Notes: a model not told the origin generated them from the sequence alone. A stretch of DNA of 64,000 nt from Mucilaginibacter sp. (GCF_028288205.1 NZ_JAQBOD010000006.1:1-64000), one strand, 5' to 3'. Positions 41,011 to 51,071 are shown, counted from the first letter of the stretch. Translations and numbers: made by a program.

Positions 41011-41922
41011 TTAAAGGCCCGCCCTCGCTTTCTCCATACTGTCCCACATTTTATCAGGTATGATTTCAAGTGCGTTAAATTGACCTGCACCCTGCAACCA
41101 TTCACCTCCATCAATGGTAATTACTTCCCCGTTAACGTAGCCTGAAAAATCCGATACCAGAAAAGCGGCCAGGTTGGCTAACTCCTGGTGTTCGCCAAGG
41201 CGCTTTAGAGGTACTTTACTCTTAAAATCGAGTTTTTGAGCTATTTCTCCGGGTAATAACTGTTTCCATGCACCTTTAGTTGGGAAAGGCCCGGGAGCAA
41301 TGGCGTTGGTTCTTATTCCATACTTCCCCCACTCTACCGCTAATGACCTGGTCATGGCAAGCACCCCACCTTTTGCGCAGGCCGATGGCACTACATAAGC
41401 AGAGCCTGTAAAAGCATAGGTTGTTACTATATTTAGTATGTTACCGGGTATTTTTTCTCTAATCCAATACTTGCCTAAAGCCAGGGAACAATTAACAGAG
41501 CCTTTTAATACAATATCTATAATTGTTGAGAATGCATTGGCCGACAGGCGTTCTGTAGGCGAAATAAAATTACCCGCCGCGTTATTTATTAATATATCTA
41601 TCCGGCCAAAAGCTTTAACAGCCTCCTGAAGCATTTTTTCAACTTCATCATATTTTCTTACATCGCAGGCAACCGCTAAAACCTTGCCGCCTGTTTCGGC
41701 TTCCATTTCGGCAGCCGTTTGCTTTAGTACATCAAACTTACGGCTGGTGATTACCAAATTAGCTCCTAATTTTAAAAAGTAGGTACCCATGGCCTTCCCG
41801 AGCCCGGTTCCACCACCTGTTATAATAACGGTTTTTCCCTTTAAAGCATCATCCTTTAACATACCCTTACTGTTCGCTGGTTTTGTATCTGCGGGCTCAT
41901 CAATAGTTGTAGTAGTACTCAT
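41011..41922 (-). CDS. SDR-family 2,4-dienoyl-CoA reductase-like oxidoreductase
   Basis: The 303-residue protein has a disordered N-terminal extension (1-22), then a Rossmann fold with GGGTGLG at 36-42 and NNAAGNF at 113-119. The usual YxxxK is replaced by SACAK at 180-184, as in peroxisome- and mitochondrial-type 2,4-dienoyl-CoA reductases, where a Tyr upstream (Y169 or Y176 here) takes part in catalysis. The PGPFPTKGAWKQL segment is also typical. It would reduce 2,4-dienoyl-CoA from unsaturated fatty acids with NADPH. It is the last gene of the beta-oxidation operon, following a crotonase remnant by 19 bases. Confidence 0.87.
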   Translation of the reverse strand: MSTTTTIDEPADTKPANSKGMLKDDALKGKTVIITGGGTGLGKAMGTYFLKLGANLVITSRKFDVLKQTAAEMEAETGGKVLAVACDVRKYDEVEKMLQEAVKAFGRIDILINNAAGNFISPTERLSANAFSTIIDIVLKGSVNCSLALGKYWIREKIPGNILNIVTTYAFTGSAYVVPSACAKGGVLAMTRSLAVEWGKYGIRTNAIAPGPFPTKGAWKQLLPGEIAQKLDFKSKVPLKRLGEHQELANLAAFLVSDFSGYVNGEVITIDGGEWLQGAGQFNALEIIPDKMWDSMEKARAGL

Positions 41923-41941
41923 ATTTAGTTAAAATTACGGT

Positions 41942-42055
41942 TCAGATGGTTTTGCTTAGCTCCTTAACCATTTCATGATTAATAGGATTTGAACGCCCTC
42001 TGTCGAGTGTAATTATCGCCAACTTATCGTTCACTGTTATTTGAAGCGCGCTCAT
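41942..42055 (-). pseudogene. 37-codon remnant of an enoyl-CoA hydratase/isomerase (crotonase) gene
   Basis: An ATG at 42055, 11 bases after the acyl-CoA ligase stop, reads 37 codons to TGA. The frame has a crotonase N-terminus: a beta-strand (MSALQITVNDKLAIITLDRG), then the SNPIN turn and the helix HEMVKELSKTI, matching the ITLDRP..NALN..M..EL pattern of the superfamily. The remaining roughly 220 residues, including the oxyanion-hole region, are missing, and the dienoyl-CoA reductase gene begins 19 bases after the stop. An internal deletion of a gene once encoded between ligase and reductase is the simplest reading. Translation of a short peptide is possible but unlikely to be functional. 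Confidence 0.75.
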
Positions 42056-42066
42056 AAGATTATTAG

Positions 42067-43875
42067 CTACAATATTGGAACTTCAGTCAATTCATCCAGA
42101 TACATCTTTTCAATTTCAGCATGATATTTTTCTGTGATCACTTTCCTTTTCATTTTTCCGGTTGGTGTAAGCTCTCCGCTGTCGGTTGACCACTCATCAG
42201 TAAGCAACGTTATTTTTTTAACTTGCTCTACATGATTAAATTCAAGATTGAAGGCATCTACTATAGAATAGTACAAGTCAATTACTCTACTATCTTTAAT
42301 AATTTGTTCGTTGGATGAAAAAGGTATATTATTTTGCATGCACCATGGTTTTAAATTGGCATAGGAAGGTACAATTAGCGCCGTCACAAATTTCTTTTCT
42401 GATCCTATAACTATCATTTGTGCAATAAAATAATTTTCCTTCATTTTATTTTCGATAGGTGTTGGGGCCACATATTTCCCTCCGGATGTTTTAAATATTT
42501 CCTTTTTGCGGTCGGTAATTTTTAAAAACGAATCCTGATCTAATACCCCGATATCCCCGGTATGGAACCATCCGTTCTCCATTACTTCTGCCGTTAGTCC
42601 CGGATTTTTGTAATACCCTTTCATAACACCAGGTCCTTTACAAAGTATTTCTCCATCATCTGCAATCATCACCTGTACACCACTCAATAGTGGGCCTACC
42701 GTTCCAAACTTTCTGCTGCTTTTCTGATAGTGGTTAACCGAAATTACCGGCGAAGTTTCAGTAAGCCCATAACCTTCTAAAATAACAATACCGGCAGCCG
42801 TAAAAATTTTTTCAAGCCTAACCGGGCAAGCAGAACTTCCAACTATTATAGCGCTTACATTTCCACCTATCGCCTTACGCCATTTACTATAAACCAACTT
42901 ATCGGCTATAGCTAATTTTATTTTATACCATATACTTTTGTTGTCAATTTCAAATTGGTCGGCTATTTTTATTGACCATAAAAATATCTTACTTTTTATG
43001 CCTTTTAATTTCTTGCCTTCAATTATTATTTTCTCAAATACCTTTTCAAGCACTCTTGGTACTGCAGTAAAAAGATAAGGCTTTACCTCTCTCAAATTAA
43101 CACCAATGGTATCTATACTTTCGGCATAGTAAATAGAATAACCAAAAAAGAAATAAATATAGGTTACCATTTTTTCGAAGATATGGTTCATCGGCAAAAA
43201 ACTTAAAGCACGTTTTCGCGCTATAGGTATTTGATTAAGCACCAAACCCGAAGCCATTACATTACTCAAAATATTTTTATGGGTCAGCATCACTCCTTTT
43301 GGCCGGCCCGTTGTGCCTGAAGTATAAATTATAGTTGTTACATCATTTTCACTAATAGCATTGCTGACCGCTATTAAATTTTGACGGTCCTTCTTCTGTA
43401 ATGGTTTAAATAATTCGGTCCAGTTAGTGCAGCCTTCTATAAGATCAAACGTAAAAATTGCTTTTAATGATGGAACTTTGGAGTGTACCTCATTTACCTT
43501 ATCATACAATTCCTTATTGCTAACAAATACATATTTTACTTCTGCCTCGTTTAGTATCTGTTCAAGTTCTTTGGGATTGGTATTAGGATATAATGGCACT
43601 AACACAGCCCCAATTTGTTGTACAGCAAGGTCGGTTATTAACCATTCCGGGCGGCCCGGGCTTATAAGGCCTATTTTATCCCGACCCTCGGTTGTACCGT
43701 CTCCCCCGGAAACGCCCATATCCAAAAGAGCTATGGATAATTGATAAATCATATCATGCACTTCCTGCGTGCTGTATGATTTCCAGGCGCCATTAACTTT
43801 AGCATTTAACAAATCGTCCAGAGGCGCTTTGGCCTGAACTGCCATGCAATCAAATAATCTTGTCGCTTTTTCCAT
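42067..43875 (-). CDS. fadD: Long-chain fatty-acid-CoA ligase (AMP-binding)
   Basis: The 602-residue protein activates fatty acids with ATP and CoA. The AMP-binding P-loop motif TSGTTGRPKG is at residues 185-194; GYGLTETSPV near residue 372 and the YKNPGLTAEVMENGWFHTGDIG segment near 430-455 are the adenylation-domain hallmarks, followed by DRKKEIFKTSGGKYVAP, the hinge motif. Long insertion and C-terminal domain match the long-chain group. It lies 86 bases downstream of the thiolase gene and 11 bases before the crotonase remnant in a minus-strand beta-oxidation operon. Symbol fadD is used by function only. Confidence 0.92.
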   Translation of the reverse strand: MEKATRLFDCMAVQAKAPLDDLLNAKVNGAWKSYSTQEVHDMIYQLSIALLDMGVSGGDGTTEGRDKIGLISPGRPEWLITDLAVQQIGAVLVPLYPNTNPKELEQILNEAEVKYVFVSNKELYDKVNEVHSKVPSLKAIFTFDLIEGCTNWTELFKPLQKKDRQNLIAVSNAISENDVTTIIYTSGTTGRPKGVMLTHKNILSNVMASGLVLNQIPIARKRALSFLPMNHIFEKMVTYIYFFFGYSIYYAESIDTIGVNLREVKPYLFTAVPRVLEKVFEKIIIEGKKLKGIKSKIFLWSIKIADQFEIDNKSIWYKIKLAIADKLVYSKWRKAIGGNVSAIIVGSSACPVRLEKIFTAAGIVILEGYGLTETSPVISVNHYQKSSRKFGTVGPLLSGVQVMIADDGEILCKGPGVMKGYYKNPGLTAEVMENGWFHTGDIGVLDQDSFLKITDRKKEIFKTSGGKYVAPTPIENKMKENYFIAQMIVIGSEKKFVTALIVPSYANLKPWCMQNNIPFSSNEQIIKDSRVIDLYYSIVDAFNLEFNHVEQVKKITLLTDEWSTDSGELTPTGKMKRKVITEKYHAEIEKMYLDELTEVPIL

Positions 43876-43961
43876 GTGTGGGCAGTATTATTATAAATGT
43901 TAGTATATCATCTTTACTTTTTCATTTTGTTCAGTTAGGCTAAAAATGCTAACCGGGCGTA

Positions 43962-45140
43962 TTATTGTAATAATTCAAATATTCCTGCGGCGCCCTGTCC
44001 GGTACCTACACACATGGTAACCATACCATATTTTTTATCTCTTCTTTTCAGTTCATTAAAAAGCTGAACAGAAAGTTTTGCACCGGTGCAACCAAGCGGA
44101 TGACCCAGGGCAATGGCCCCGCCGTTTACATTGATAATTTCAGGATCAAGATCCAACCCTTTAATAACAGCTAATGATTGCGAAGCAAAAGCCTCATTCA
44201 GTTCTATCAGATCTATATCCTGCTGTTTAATTCCTGCCATTTTTAACACCTTCGGGATAGCTAATAGCGGCCCAATCCCCATAATACGGGGAGGCACACC
44301 CACCACTGCATAATTAACCAGCCGCGCAATGGGTTCAAGTTTGTTTTCTTTCAAAAAACGCTCACTAACTACCATTACAAAAGCTGCCCCATCACTTGTT
44401 TGAGATGAGTTTCCGGCGGTAACTACTCCCCTGGCATCAAATACCGGCTTAAGTTTCGCCAGCGCGTCTAATGATGTATCTGCACGCGGCCCTTCATCGG
44501 TATCCACTTTAAATTCTCTTTTCGTTTTTCTTCCACTCTCATTCACATAAGTTTCCACAATACTTACAGGTATTATTTCATCTTTAAATTTTCCATTTTT
44601 AATTGCGTTGATTGCTTTTTGATGAGAATTGTAAGCAAACTGATCTTGTTCTTCACGGCCTATGTTATATTCTTTCGCAACGGCTTCGGCTGTTAAACCC
44701 ATCCCCCAGTAATAATCAGGATGAGCAAGAGCTACATCTGCATTAGGTATTATACGCCAGCCACCCATTGGTATAAGGCTCATACTTTCAACGCCACCTG
44801 CAATTATGCAATCTGCTATTCCACTGTGTATTTTTGCCGATGCGATAGCTATAGTTTCCAAACCTGACGCGCAATACCGATTTACTGTCATGCCTGGTAT
44901 CTTATCCGTATCCAGTGCCATTAAGGAGATCAATCTCCCTACATTCAGGCCCTGCTCTGCCTCGGGTGTCGCATTACCCACTATCACATCATCTATTTGC
45001 TCTTTATCTACATTGGGTATCGATGCCAGAAGCTGTTTAATAACATCTGCAGCAAGGGTATCCGGGCGGGTAAATCTAAAACCACCCCTGTTAGCTTTTC
45101 CAATTGCACTGCGGCAGGCCGCCACTATATAAGCATTCAT
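43962..45140 (-). CDS. fadA: Acetyl-CoA C-acyltransferase (3-ketoacyl-CoA thiolase)
   Basis: The 392-residue enzyme performs the last step of beta-oxidation, thiolytic release of acetyl-CoA from 3-ketoacyl-CoA. The acyl-accepting Cys is C90 in NRYCASGLET. The GGAIALGHPLGCTG motif near residue 345 holds the catalytic His, and CVGTGQGAAGIFE near the C terminus holds the second Cys. Length is normal. It is translated 27 bases after the FadN-type gene, so the two are co-expressed, as in fadN-fadA operons of Gram-positives and Bacteroidota. A biosynthetic acetyl-CoA acetyltransferase role is less likely in this setting. Confidence 0.93.
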   Translation of the reverse strand: MNAYIVAACRSAIGKANRGGFRFTRPDTLAADVIKQLLASIPNVDKEQIDDVIVGNATPEAEQGLNVGRLISLMALDTDKIPGMTVNRYCASGLETIAIASAKIHSGIADCIIAGGVESMSLIPMGGWRIIPNADVALAHPDYYWGMGLTAEAVAKEYNIGREEQDQFAYNSHQKAINAIKNGKFKDEIIPVSIVETYVNESGRKTKREFKVDTDEGPRADTSLDALAKLKPVFDARGVVTAGNSSQTSDGAAFVMVVSERFLKENKLEPIARLVNYAVVGVPPRIMGIGPLLAIPKVLKMAGIKQQDIDLIELNEAFASQSLAVIKGLDLDPEIINVNGGAIALGHPLGCTGAKLSVQLFNELKRRDKKYGMVTMCVGTGQGAAGIFELLQ

Positions 45141-45167
45141 TTTACTTAGAATTTATAGCTATTAAAA

Positions 45168-47549
45168 TTAATTTCTTAAAACTTTTCCACCTGTTAAAAT
45201 GGATTGAATACGCTCCAACGTTTTTCTTTCAGCACAAAGCGAGACAAAAGCTTCCCTTTCCAGGCCCAGTAAATATTCTTCGCTCACTAATGATGGCTGG
45301 GACAAGTCTCCGCCGGAAAGAATATAAGCCAGTTTTTGAGATATCTTTACATCATGCTCACTAATGTAATTGCCGCTATACATGGTGTTGGCGCCAACAT
45401 AACCCAAACCCAGAGCCTGTTTACCCAATACCCTGATATCAGCGCGCGGGATGGGTTGTACATACCCTTCTTCTGCCATCATCAGGCAATGCTGCTTTGC
45501 TTCTGCTAATACCCTGTTTTGGGATACAACCACTACATCGCGGCCTTTTTTAAGGTAGCCTAATTCAAAGGCTTCATAAGCCGATGTGGAAACCTTGGCC
45601 TGGCCGATGGTTAAAAACCTTTCCCTGAAGTTATTTAATTCAATATCGCCCTCCTGAAGTTCATCCGAGAGGCGCAAGGCAAATTCTTTGGTGCCCCCAC
45701 CGCCCGGGATCAGACCTACGCCAAACTCCACCAATCCTATGTACAATTCGGCATGAGCTACTACTTTATCGGCATGCATACACATTTCGCACCCCCCCCC
45801 TAATGCCATCTGGTGCGGGGCAACTACTACAGGAACAGAAGAATAACGTATGCGCATCATCGTATTTTGAAACGTTTTCACAACCATATTCAACTCATCA
45901 AATTCCTGTTCAACAGCCATCATAAATATCAACCCCACATTGGCTCCGGCACTAAAATTGGTTCCCTCATTTGAGATAACCAAGCCTTTGTAACTTGTTT
46001 CGGCCAGCGTAATGGCCTTATTAATGCCTTCTATCACTTCGCTTCCTATTGTATTCATTTTTGTATGAAACTCAAGGTTGAGTATTCCATCACCAATATC
46101 AGTAATAGTTGAGCCGCTATTTTTCCATACAGTATTTGTCGTACGGATATTATCCAGCAATATGAAGTTCTCTGTACCCGGGATTACTTTGTAGCTTTTA
46201 GTCGGGATGTCATAATACCATCGCGTACCATTTTCTGTTTTGTAGAAACTTTTTGCCCCGGAAGCAAGCATATCATACACCCATTGCGCGGGTTTATTGC
46301 CTGCAGTTTCCATTTCTTTTAACGTATTATCTACACCCAATGCGTCCCATTTTTCAAAAGGGCCCATCTCCCAGCCAAAACCTGCATTCATGGCAGCATC
46401 TATTTTATAGAATTCGTTTGATATTTCGGGGATACGGTTACTGGAATATGCAAAAAGCTGGTAAAAGGTAGTGCGATAAAAATCTCCGGCTTTATCCTTT
46501 GCAGCAAACAAAATTTTAAGCCTATCCTTCAAGCTATCAACCGTTTTGGTAGTTTCTAACGAGGCAAACTTTACCTTTTGCGAGGGTTTATATTCCAGAG
46601 TTTTAAGATCCAGTGCATAAAACTGATTAGTGCCGTCAACCTTTTCCTTTTTATAAAAACCCTGCCCTGTTTTACTTCCCAACCAATTGTTTTTAAGCAT
46701 GTTGTTGACAAAATCAGGTATCCTGAATAGTTCTTTTGCTTCATCATCCGGCACGTTTTTGCTTAGTCCGTTTGCAACATGCACCATCGTATCTAATCCA
46801 ACTACATCATTGGTGCGGAATGTTGCCGATTTGGGATGGCCAATAACAGGGCCCGTAAGTTTGTCCACCTCATCTATCGTCATACCGGTTTTGTCAACAT
46901 AATGCAGTACAGTCATGATGCTGAAAACGCCTATACGGTTGCCTATAAATGCAGGTGTGTCTTTGGCCAGCACCGTAGTTTTACCCAAATACTTCTCGCC
47001 ATACTCCATTAAAAAATCCACAACTCCGGTTAATGTATCCCTGGTCGGAATAATTTCTAACAACTTCAAGTATCGCGGCGGGTTAAAAAAATGGGTACCG
47101 CAAAAGTGGTGCTTAAAATCTTCACTGCGGCCTTCGGTCATTAAATGTATGGGAATGCCTGAAGTATTGGAAGTGATCAGGGTTCCCGGCTTTCTATATT
47201 TTTCTACTTTTTCAAATACTTTTTGCTTGATATCCAAACGCTCAATCACCACTTCTATCACCCAATCGCATTCTACAATTTTTGGCATATCATCTTCAAA
47301 GTTCCCGGTTACTATTCGCCTGGCGAAAGACTTTAAATAAATAGGTGAGGGGTTTGATTTCAAAGCGAAGTCGAGGGCATCGTTAACTATTTTATTCCTG
47401 GCTTTCTGATCCTCTGGGGGTGCATTTTCAGGCACTATATCAAGTAGTAATACCTGTACGCCGATGTTTGCAAAATGACAGGCAATACGGCTACCCATCA
47501 CACCTGAACCCAATACTGCTACTTTTTTTATAATTCTTTTGGCATCCAT
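45168..47549 (-). CDS. fadN: FadN-type fused 3-hydroxyacyl-CoA dehydrogenase/enoyl-CoA hydratase
   Basis: I choose the ATG at 47549 (793 residues, MDAKRIIKK); a GTG three codons upstream is possible. Order is dehydrogenase first, hydratase last, unlike FadB/FadJ, and matches Bacillus FadN. The NAD-binding motif GSGVMG is at about 15-20. The dehydrogenase C-domain covers about 190-400 (HFFNPPRYLKLLEIIP near 140 ends the N-domain). The crotonase domain follows near 500-720, with the oxyanion-hole segments SNEGTNFSAGANVGL and VVVAPHQMALGGGCEMCMHADKVVA and the glutamate-containing GLVEFGVGLIPGGGG. It carries out the hydration and oxidation steps on the same operon as thiolase and acyl-CoA dehydrogenase. 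Confidence 0.93.
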   Translation of the reverse strand: MDAKRIIKKVAVLGSGVMGSRIACHFANIGVQVLLLDIVPENAPPEDQKARNKIVNDALDFALKSNPSPIYLKSFARRIVTGNFEDDMPKIVECDWVIEVVIERLDIKQKVFEKVEKYRKPGTLITSNTSGIPIHLMTEGRSEDFKHHFCGTHFFNPPRYLKLLEIIPTRDTLTGVVDFLMEYGEKYLGKTTVLAKDTPAFIGNRIGVFSIMTVLHYVDKTGMTIDEVDKLTGPVIGHPKSATFRTNDVVGLDTMVHVANGLSKNVPDDEAKELFRIPDFVNNMLKNNWLGSKTGQGFYKKEKVDGTNQFYALDLKTLEYKPSQKVKFASLETTKTVDSLKDRLKILFAAKDKAGDFYRTTFYQLFAYSSNRIPEISNEFYKIDAAMNAGFGWEMGPFEKWDALGVDNTLKEMETAGNKPAQWVYDMLASGAKSFYKTENGTRWYYDIPTKSYKVIPGTENFILLDNIRTTNTVWKNSGSTITDIGDGILNLEFHTKMNTIGSEVIEGINKAITLAETSYKGLVISNEGTNFSAGANVGLIFMMAVEQEFDELNMVVKTFQNTMMRIRYSSVPVVVAPHQMALGGGCEMCMHADKVVAHAELYIGLVEFGVGLIPGGGGTKEFALRLSDELQEGDIELNNFRERFLTIGQAKVSTSAYEAFELGYLKKGRDVVVVSQNRVLAEAKQHCLMMAEEGYVQPIPRADIRVLGKQALGLGYVGANTMYSGNYISEHDVKISQKLAYILSGGDLSQPSLVSEEYLLGLEREAFVSLCAERKTLERIQSILTGGKVLRN

Positions 47550-47660
47550 AAAACACACATATTATATTGAAGAGTTTGAAATTTGCCTTAGGATATAATT
47601 ATTAAGTAATTTACTCATTTCTACAGTATTATCAATTTAATTAATCTAATCAGGCATTAT

Positions 47661-48146
47661 TTATTCCTCAGTGTAATCATTACTTTTAGGTGCCTTCATG
47701 AACAATTGGCTCAACTCTGCGGGTAAAATAGCAAGTTTGCGTTTTGTAGTATCAATCCATGCACCATCTGCTGTAATTACAGAAGCTTTAACGCCATCAC
47801 TCCGGAATAGTTCATGCCTGATAGACCAGCGCGAACCATCAGGGCGTGATTTTGTGAGTTCGCATGTTATCCTGATATGTTCATTCATGCCTATTTCACG
47901 CAGATAAATTAGTTCTTCCCTGAATAATACCGGGCCGATTTTAAACTTATAAAGAGTAGATAGTTTTAAACCGATACTTTCAAGCATGGTTAACCTTGCC
48001 TGCGCTGCAAAGTCGGCATATGCAGAGTGCCTCATATGCTGGTTTGAATCTATTTGCGACCATAATACCTGCCCTTCATAAAAAACATTCATGGCATGAT
48101 CATTTGAATTATTACCCGAATTTTTGACAGCTTCAGTTAGGCTCAT
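47661..48146 (-). CDS. Hotdog-fold acyl-CoA thioesterase (4HBT family)
   Basis: The 161-residue cytoplasmic protein has a single hotdog domain. The YEGQVLWSQIDSNQHMRHSAYADFAAQAR segment carries the Asp-x-x-x-His-like active-site region (D...NQHMRH), and VLFREELIYLREIGMNEHIRITCEL covers the central strands. It probably hydrolyses acyl-CoA thioesters, freeing CoA during fatty acid turnover, or acts on a specific intermediate. It lies 16 bases after the acyl-CoA dehydrogenase stop and 111 bases before fadN in the operon. Confidence 0.85.
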   Translation of the reverse strand: MSLTEAVKNSGNNSNDHAMNVFYEGQVLWSQIDSNQHMRHSAYADFAAQARLTMLESIGLKLSTLYKFKIGPVLFREELIYLREIGMNEHIRITCELTKSRPDGSRWSIRHELFRSDGVKASVITADGAWIDTTKRKLAILPAELSQLFMKAPKSNDYTEE

Positions 48147-48162
48147 AATTTTAAAGGATAGC

Positions 48163-49959
48163 TTAAAAACAATATTTATTTTCAGTGATCATCTTCGCAG
48201 CAATATTTCTTCGTGCTTGTGTGGTATTAATATCTTCGGTTTTAGTATAGCGCTTTAGTCCTATCATCATCATTTTCCTTTCATCACCATCAGTAAATGA
48301 ATTCAGCGCTTCTCTTCCTGATTTGGCAATATGCTCGGCGGCATCATTTATATACACCCGCATCATATCTATCTGTTCCTTGCAGGCATCTTCACCTTTT
48401 AAACCTACCAGTTTCTCAACACGCAGCTGTAATGATTCGCTCACATAAAGTTCTATCAGCATATCAGCCAAACACATCAGTACTTCCTGCTCTTTACCCA
48501 ATTGCGTCATCAGTTTTTGAACAGCTGCGCCTGCTACCATTAATGTTGCTTTTTTAAAATTGGCAATATATTTTTTCTCTTTTGAAAACAAACTTTCCTC
48601 TTCAGCTGCTCCAAAGTCAGGGATGCTTGTCAACTCGCCGGCAACTTTTTGGGCGGGCCCCATCAGGTCAAGTTCACCTTTTAGGGCACGTTTCAACATC
48701 ATATCAACCATTAGCATCCGGTTAATTTCGTTGGTACCTTCAAAAATCCGGTTGATCCTGGAGTCCCGATAAGCTCTATCCATTGGTCCTTCTGCACTAT
48801 AACCCATGCCGCCATAAATCTGAACGCCTTCATCGGCAACATAATCGAGCATTTCGGAAGCATGCACTTTAATAATTGCCGCCTCTATAGCAAACTGCTC
48901 CGTTCCTTTAAGCTTGGCTTTTGTTTCATCAAGCCCCGATGCCATAAACATCTCCGTAGCTTCTTCCATATTCTGGCTGGCACGGTAAATTGCAGATTCT
49001 GAAGCATAAGTGAGTATGACCTGCTGTGCCAGTTTATAACGAATAGCGCCATACTTTGAAATAGGCCGCCCAAATTGCTCCCGTTCATTTGCATAATGTA
49101 CAGCAGATGTAATAATTTGCTTAGCTGCGCCAACAGTTGCCCCGCCTAATTTTATCCGGCCAATATTTAATATATTCACAGCTATTTTAAATCCATTCTG
49201 ACGGTCGGAAAGCAGATTTTCTACCGGAACCTTACAATCATTGAAAAATACCTGCCGGGTTGAACTTCCTTTAATGCCCATTTTGTGTTCTTCAGGATTC
49301 AGAGAAATACCTTCAAAGCCTTTTTCTACTATAAAGGCACTTAGATTTTCATCATTATCAATTTTGGCGAACACGGTAAATATATCGGCAAAGCCGGCAT
49401 TGGTTATCCACATCTTCTGGCCGGTGATGAGGTAATATTTACCATCTTCTGAAAGGCGGGCCCGCGCTTTACCGGAGTTGGCGTCAGAACCTGCACCCGG
49501 TTCAGTAAGACAATAAGCACCTTTCCATTCCCCACTGGCCAGTTTTGGAATATATTTTTGTTTTTGTGCCTCATTACCATAATATAGTATAGGCAAAATA
49601 CCTATTCCGGAGTGTGCCGAGAACGCAACAGAAAACGAATTGCCTGCGCCTAATTTTTCGGTAACCAGCATAGATGTTTTAAAATCTTTTCCGAAACCAC
49701 CATACACTTCAGGGATGGATATGCTTAGTAAGCCCAGGGCCCCGGCCTGTTCTATTAAATGAGGCATTAAACCCTTTTCCTGTTCATCAATACGGTTTAA
49801 ATTGGGTATTACATTCTGGGCAAGAAAGTTTGTACAGGTTTCGGCAATCATTAATTGCTCTTCATTCCATTCTTCCGGAATAAAAATACTATCTGCCGGG
49901 GTTTCCCTTATCAGGAACTCTCCTCCCTTTATGGCTTTTACAGATTCAATATCATTCAT
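48163..49959 (-). CDS. fadE: Acyl-CoA dehydrogenase, long (VLCAD-like) form
   Basis: The 598-residue protein is much longer than the usual 380 because of a C-terminal helical domain, the very-long-chain/ACAD9-type layout. FAD and substrate features: YCLTEPGAGSDANS, KMWITNAGFADIFTVFA, and near residue 400 YADEGVQIYGGMGYSAEGPMDRAYRD and RIFEGTNEINR, with the Glu of FEGTNE as catalytic base. It introduces the trans-2 double bond in the first oxidation step and passes electrons to an electron-transfer flavoprotein, not encoded in the window. It is the first gene of the minus-strand operon fadE-thioesterase-fadN-fadA-fadD-(remnant)-reductase. The 224-base upstream gap should hold the operon promoter. 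Confidence 0.92.
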   Translation of the reverse strand: MNDIESVKAIKGGEFLIRETPADSIFIPEEWNEEQLMIAETCTNFLAQNVIPNLNRIDEQEKGLMPHLIEQAGALGLLSISIPEVYGGFGKDFKTSMLVTEKLGAGNSFSVAFSAHSGIGILPILYYGNEAQKQKYIPKLASGEWKGAYCLTEPGAGSDANSGKARARLSEDGKYYLITGQKMWITNAGFADIFTVFAKIDNDENLSAFIVEKGFEGISLNPEEHKMGIKGSSTRQVFFNDCKVPVENLLSDRQNGFKIAVNILNIGRIKLGGATVGAAKQIITSAVHYANEREQFGRPISKYGAIRYKLAQQVILTYASESAIYRASQNMEEATEMFMASGLDETKAKLKGTEQFAIEAAIIKVHASEMLDYVADEGVQIYGGMGYSAEGPMDRAYRDSRINRIFEGTNEINRMLMVDMMLKRALKGELDLMGPAQKVAGELTSIPDFGAAEEESLFSKEKKYIANFKKATLMVAGAAVQKLMTQLGKEQEVLMCLADMLIELYVSESLQLRVEKLVGLKGEDACKEQIDMMRVYINDAAEHIAKSGREALNSFTDGDERKMMMIGLKRYTKTEDINTTQARRNIAAKMITENKYCF

Positions 49960-50183
49960 AACTATAAGCGCTGATAATTAATAAGATTTTTAATTCGCCG
50001 AACTATATTTTATACTATAAAGCCCGGTAATAGTCTTTTTTAGTTTTTATATTGATATGAAGTAAAATTAGAATCCTTTTTAGATGAATAAAAGGCCTGC
50101 AATGCGGGGATATTAGTCAAAAAGTCGGAAAGAAGCGGGGCTTGTTGATTAAGGTTAACCCAATCAACATTTAACTAAGAATT

Positions 50184-51071
50184 TTAATGGGTAGATATCA
50201 TCCGGTAATCAGAGGGCGACAGACCTGTATGTTTTTTAAAATATTTCCCAAATGAAGATTGATCAGGGAAATGAATATTTTCGGCTACCTGTGCGATACT
50301 GATCTCGTGGTTTCTTAATAATACTTTCGCCTCCAAAATTACAGCATCTTCTATCCATTCACCAGATGTTCTGCCGGTTACTTCTTTAATGGTTTCTGTT
50401 AAATGTTTAGACGACACAAAAAGTGCATCGGCATAAAATTGGACATTCCTGTGTTCTTTATAATGACGAAAAATCAGGTTCTGAAAAAGTAAATTTAATT
50501 CCTGTTTACGGTTCTGCTTACTCTTTAAAATTACATGTTGTTTTTCGTAAATAAATTCTACTTCATAAAGCAACGTAGTTAAAATACTTCGGGATATTTC
50601 CTGGCGATACGGATGCTCTTCGCGTTCTAATTTTTGCTGTATTAACAGATAGACCTCAAGCAGCATCTTCGCGTCCTGATGATCAGGATAAATAACCGGG
50701 AGGGACTCGCTCTTGAAATAGCTAAATGACTCCAGGAAATGGCTGTTAACATTATTCTCCGTTAAAAAAGCCTTAGAAAAAACAATAAATCTGCATAAAA
50801 AATCATCACTACTGTTATAAATCCTTAAAATATGAAAGGGCGTTGCCAAAAGCATAGCACCTGCCCTGGCCTGGTAAACCTGCAGGTTTACCTCTACTTC
50901 TGCTTTCCCCCTTGTACAAATACCAATGATGTAGCCATCAGAACGATAGGGGTATTCGCTCAACCCCAATAGTTGTTTTTCGTTAGTTATAAAAAAATCA
51001 GGGCCAATCAGTTTATCCGCATACAGGTCAGCAAACTTTGATAAGCTTAGTTGTGCAATTCTTTTACTCAT
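50184..51071 (-). CDS. AraC-family transcriptional regulator
   Basis: The 295-residue protein has an N-terminal cupin-like sensing domain (about 10-165) and a C-terminal pair of helix-turn-helix motifs (about 190-290: FYADALFVSSKHLTETIKEVTGRTSGEWIEDAVILEAKVLL, ISIAQVAENIHFPDQSSFGKYFKKHTGLSPSDYR). It may control the divergent-from-operon region, the fad operon, or the patatin gene, which it follows by 41 bases on the same strand. It lies next to the fad operon's upstream region, but the direction gives no direct evidence for the target. Confidence 0.92.
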   Translation of the reverse strand: MSKRIAQLSLSKFADLYADKLIGPDFFITNEKQLLGLSEYPYRSDGYIIGICTRGKAEVEVNLQVYQARAGAMLLATPFHILRIYNSSDDFLCRFIVFSKAFLTENNVNSHFLESFSYFKSESLPVIYPDHQDAKMLLEVYLLIQQKLEREEHPYRQEISRSILTTLLYEVEFIYEKQHVILKSKQNRKQELNLLFQNLIFRHYKEHRNVQFYADALFVSSKHLTETIKEVTGRTSGEWIEDAVILEAKVLLRNHEISIAQVAENIHFPDQSSFGKYFKKHTGLSPSDYRMISTH

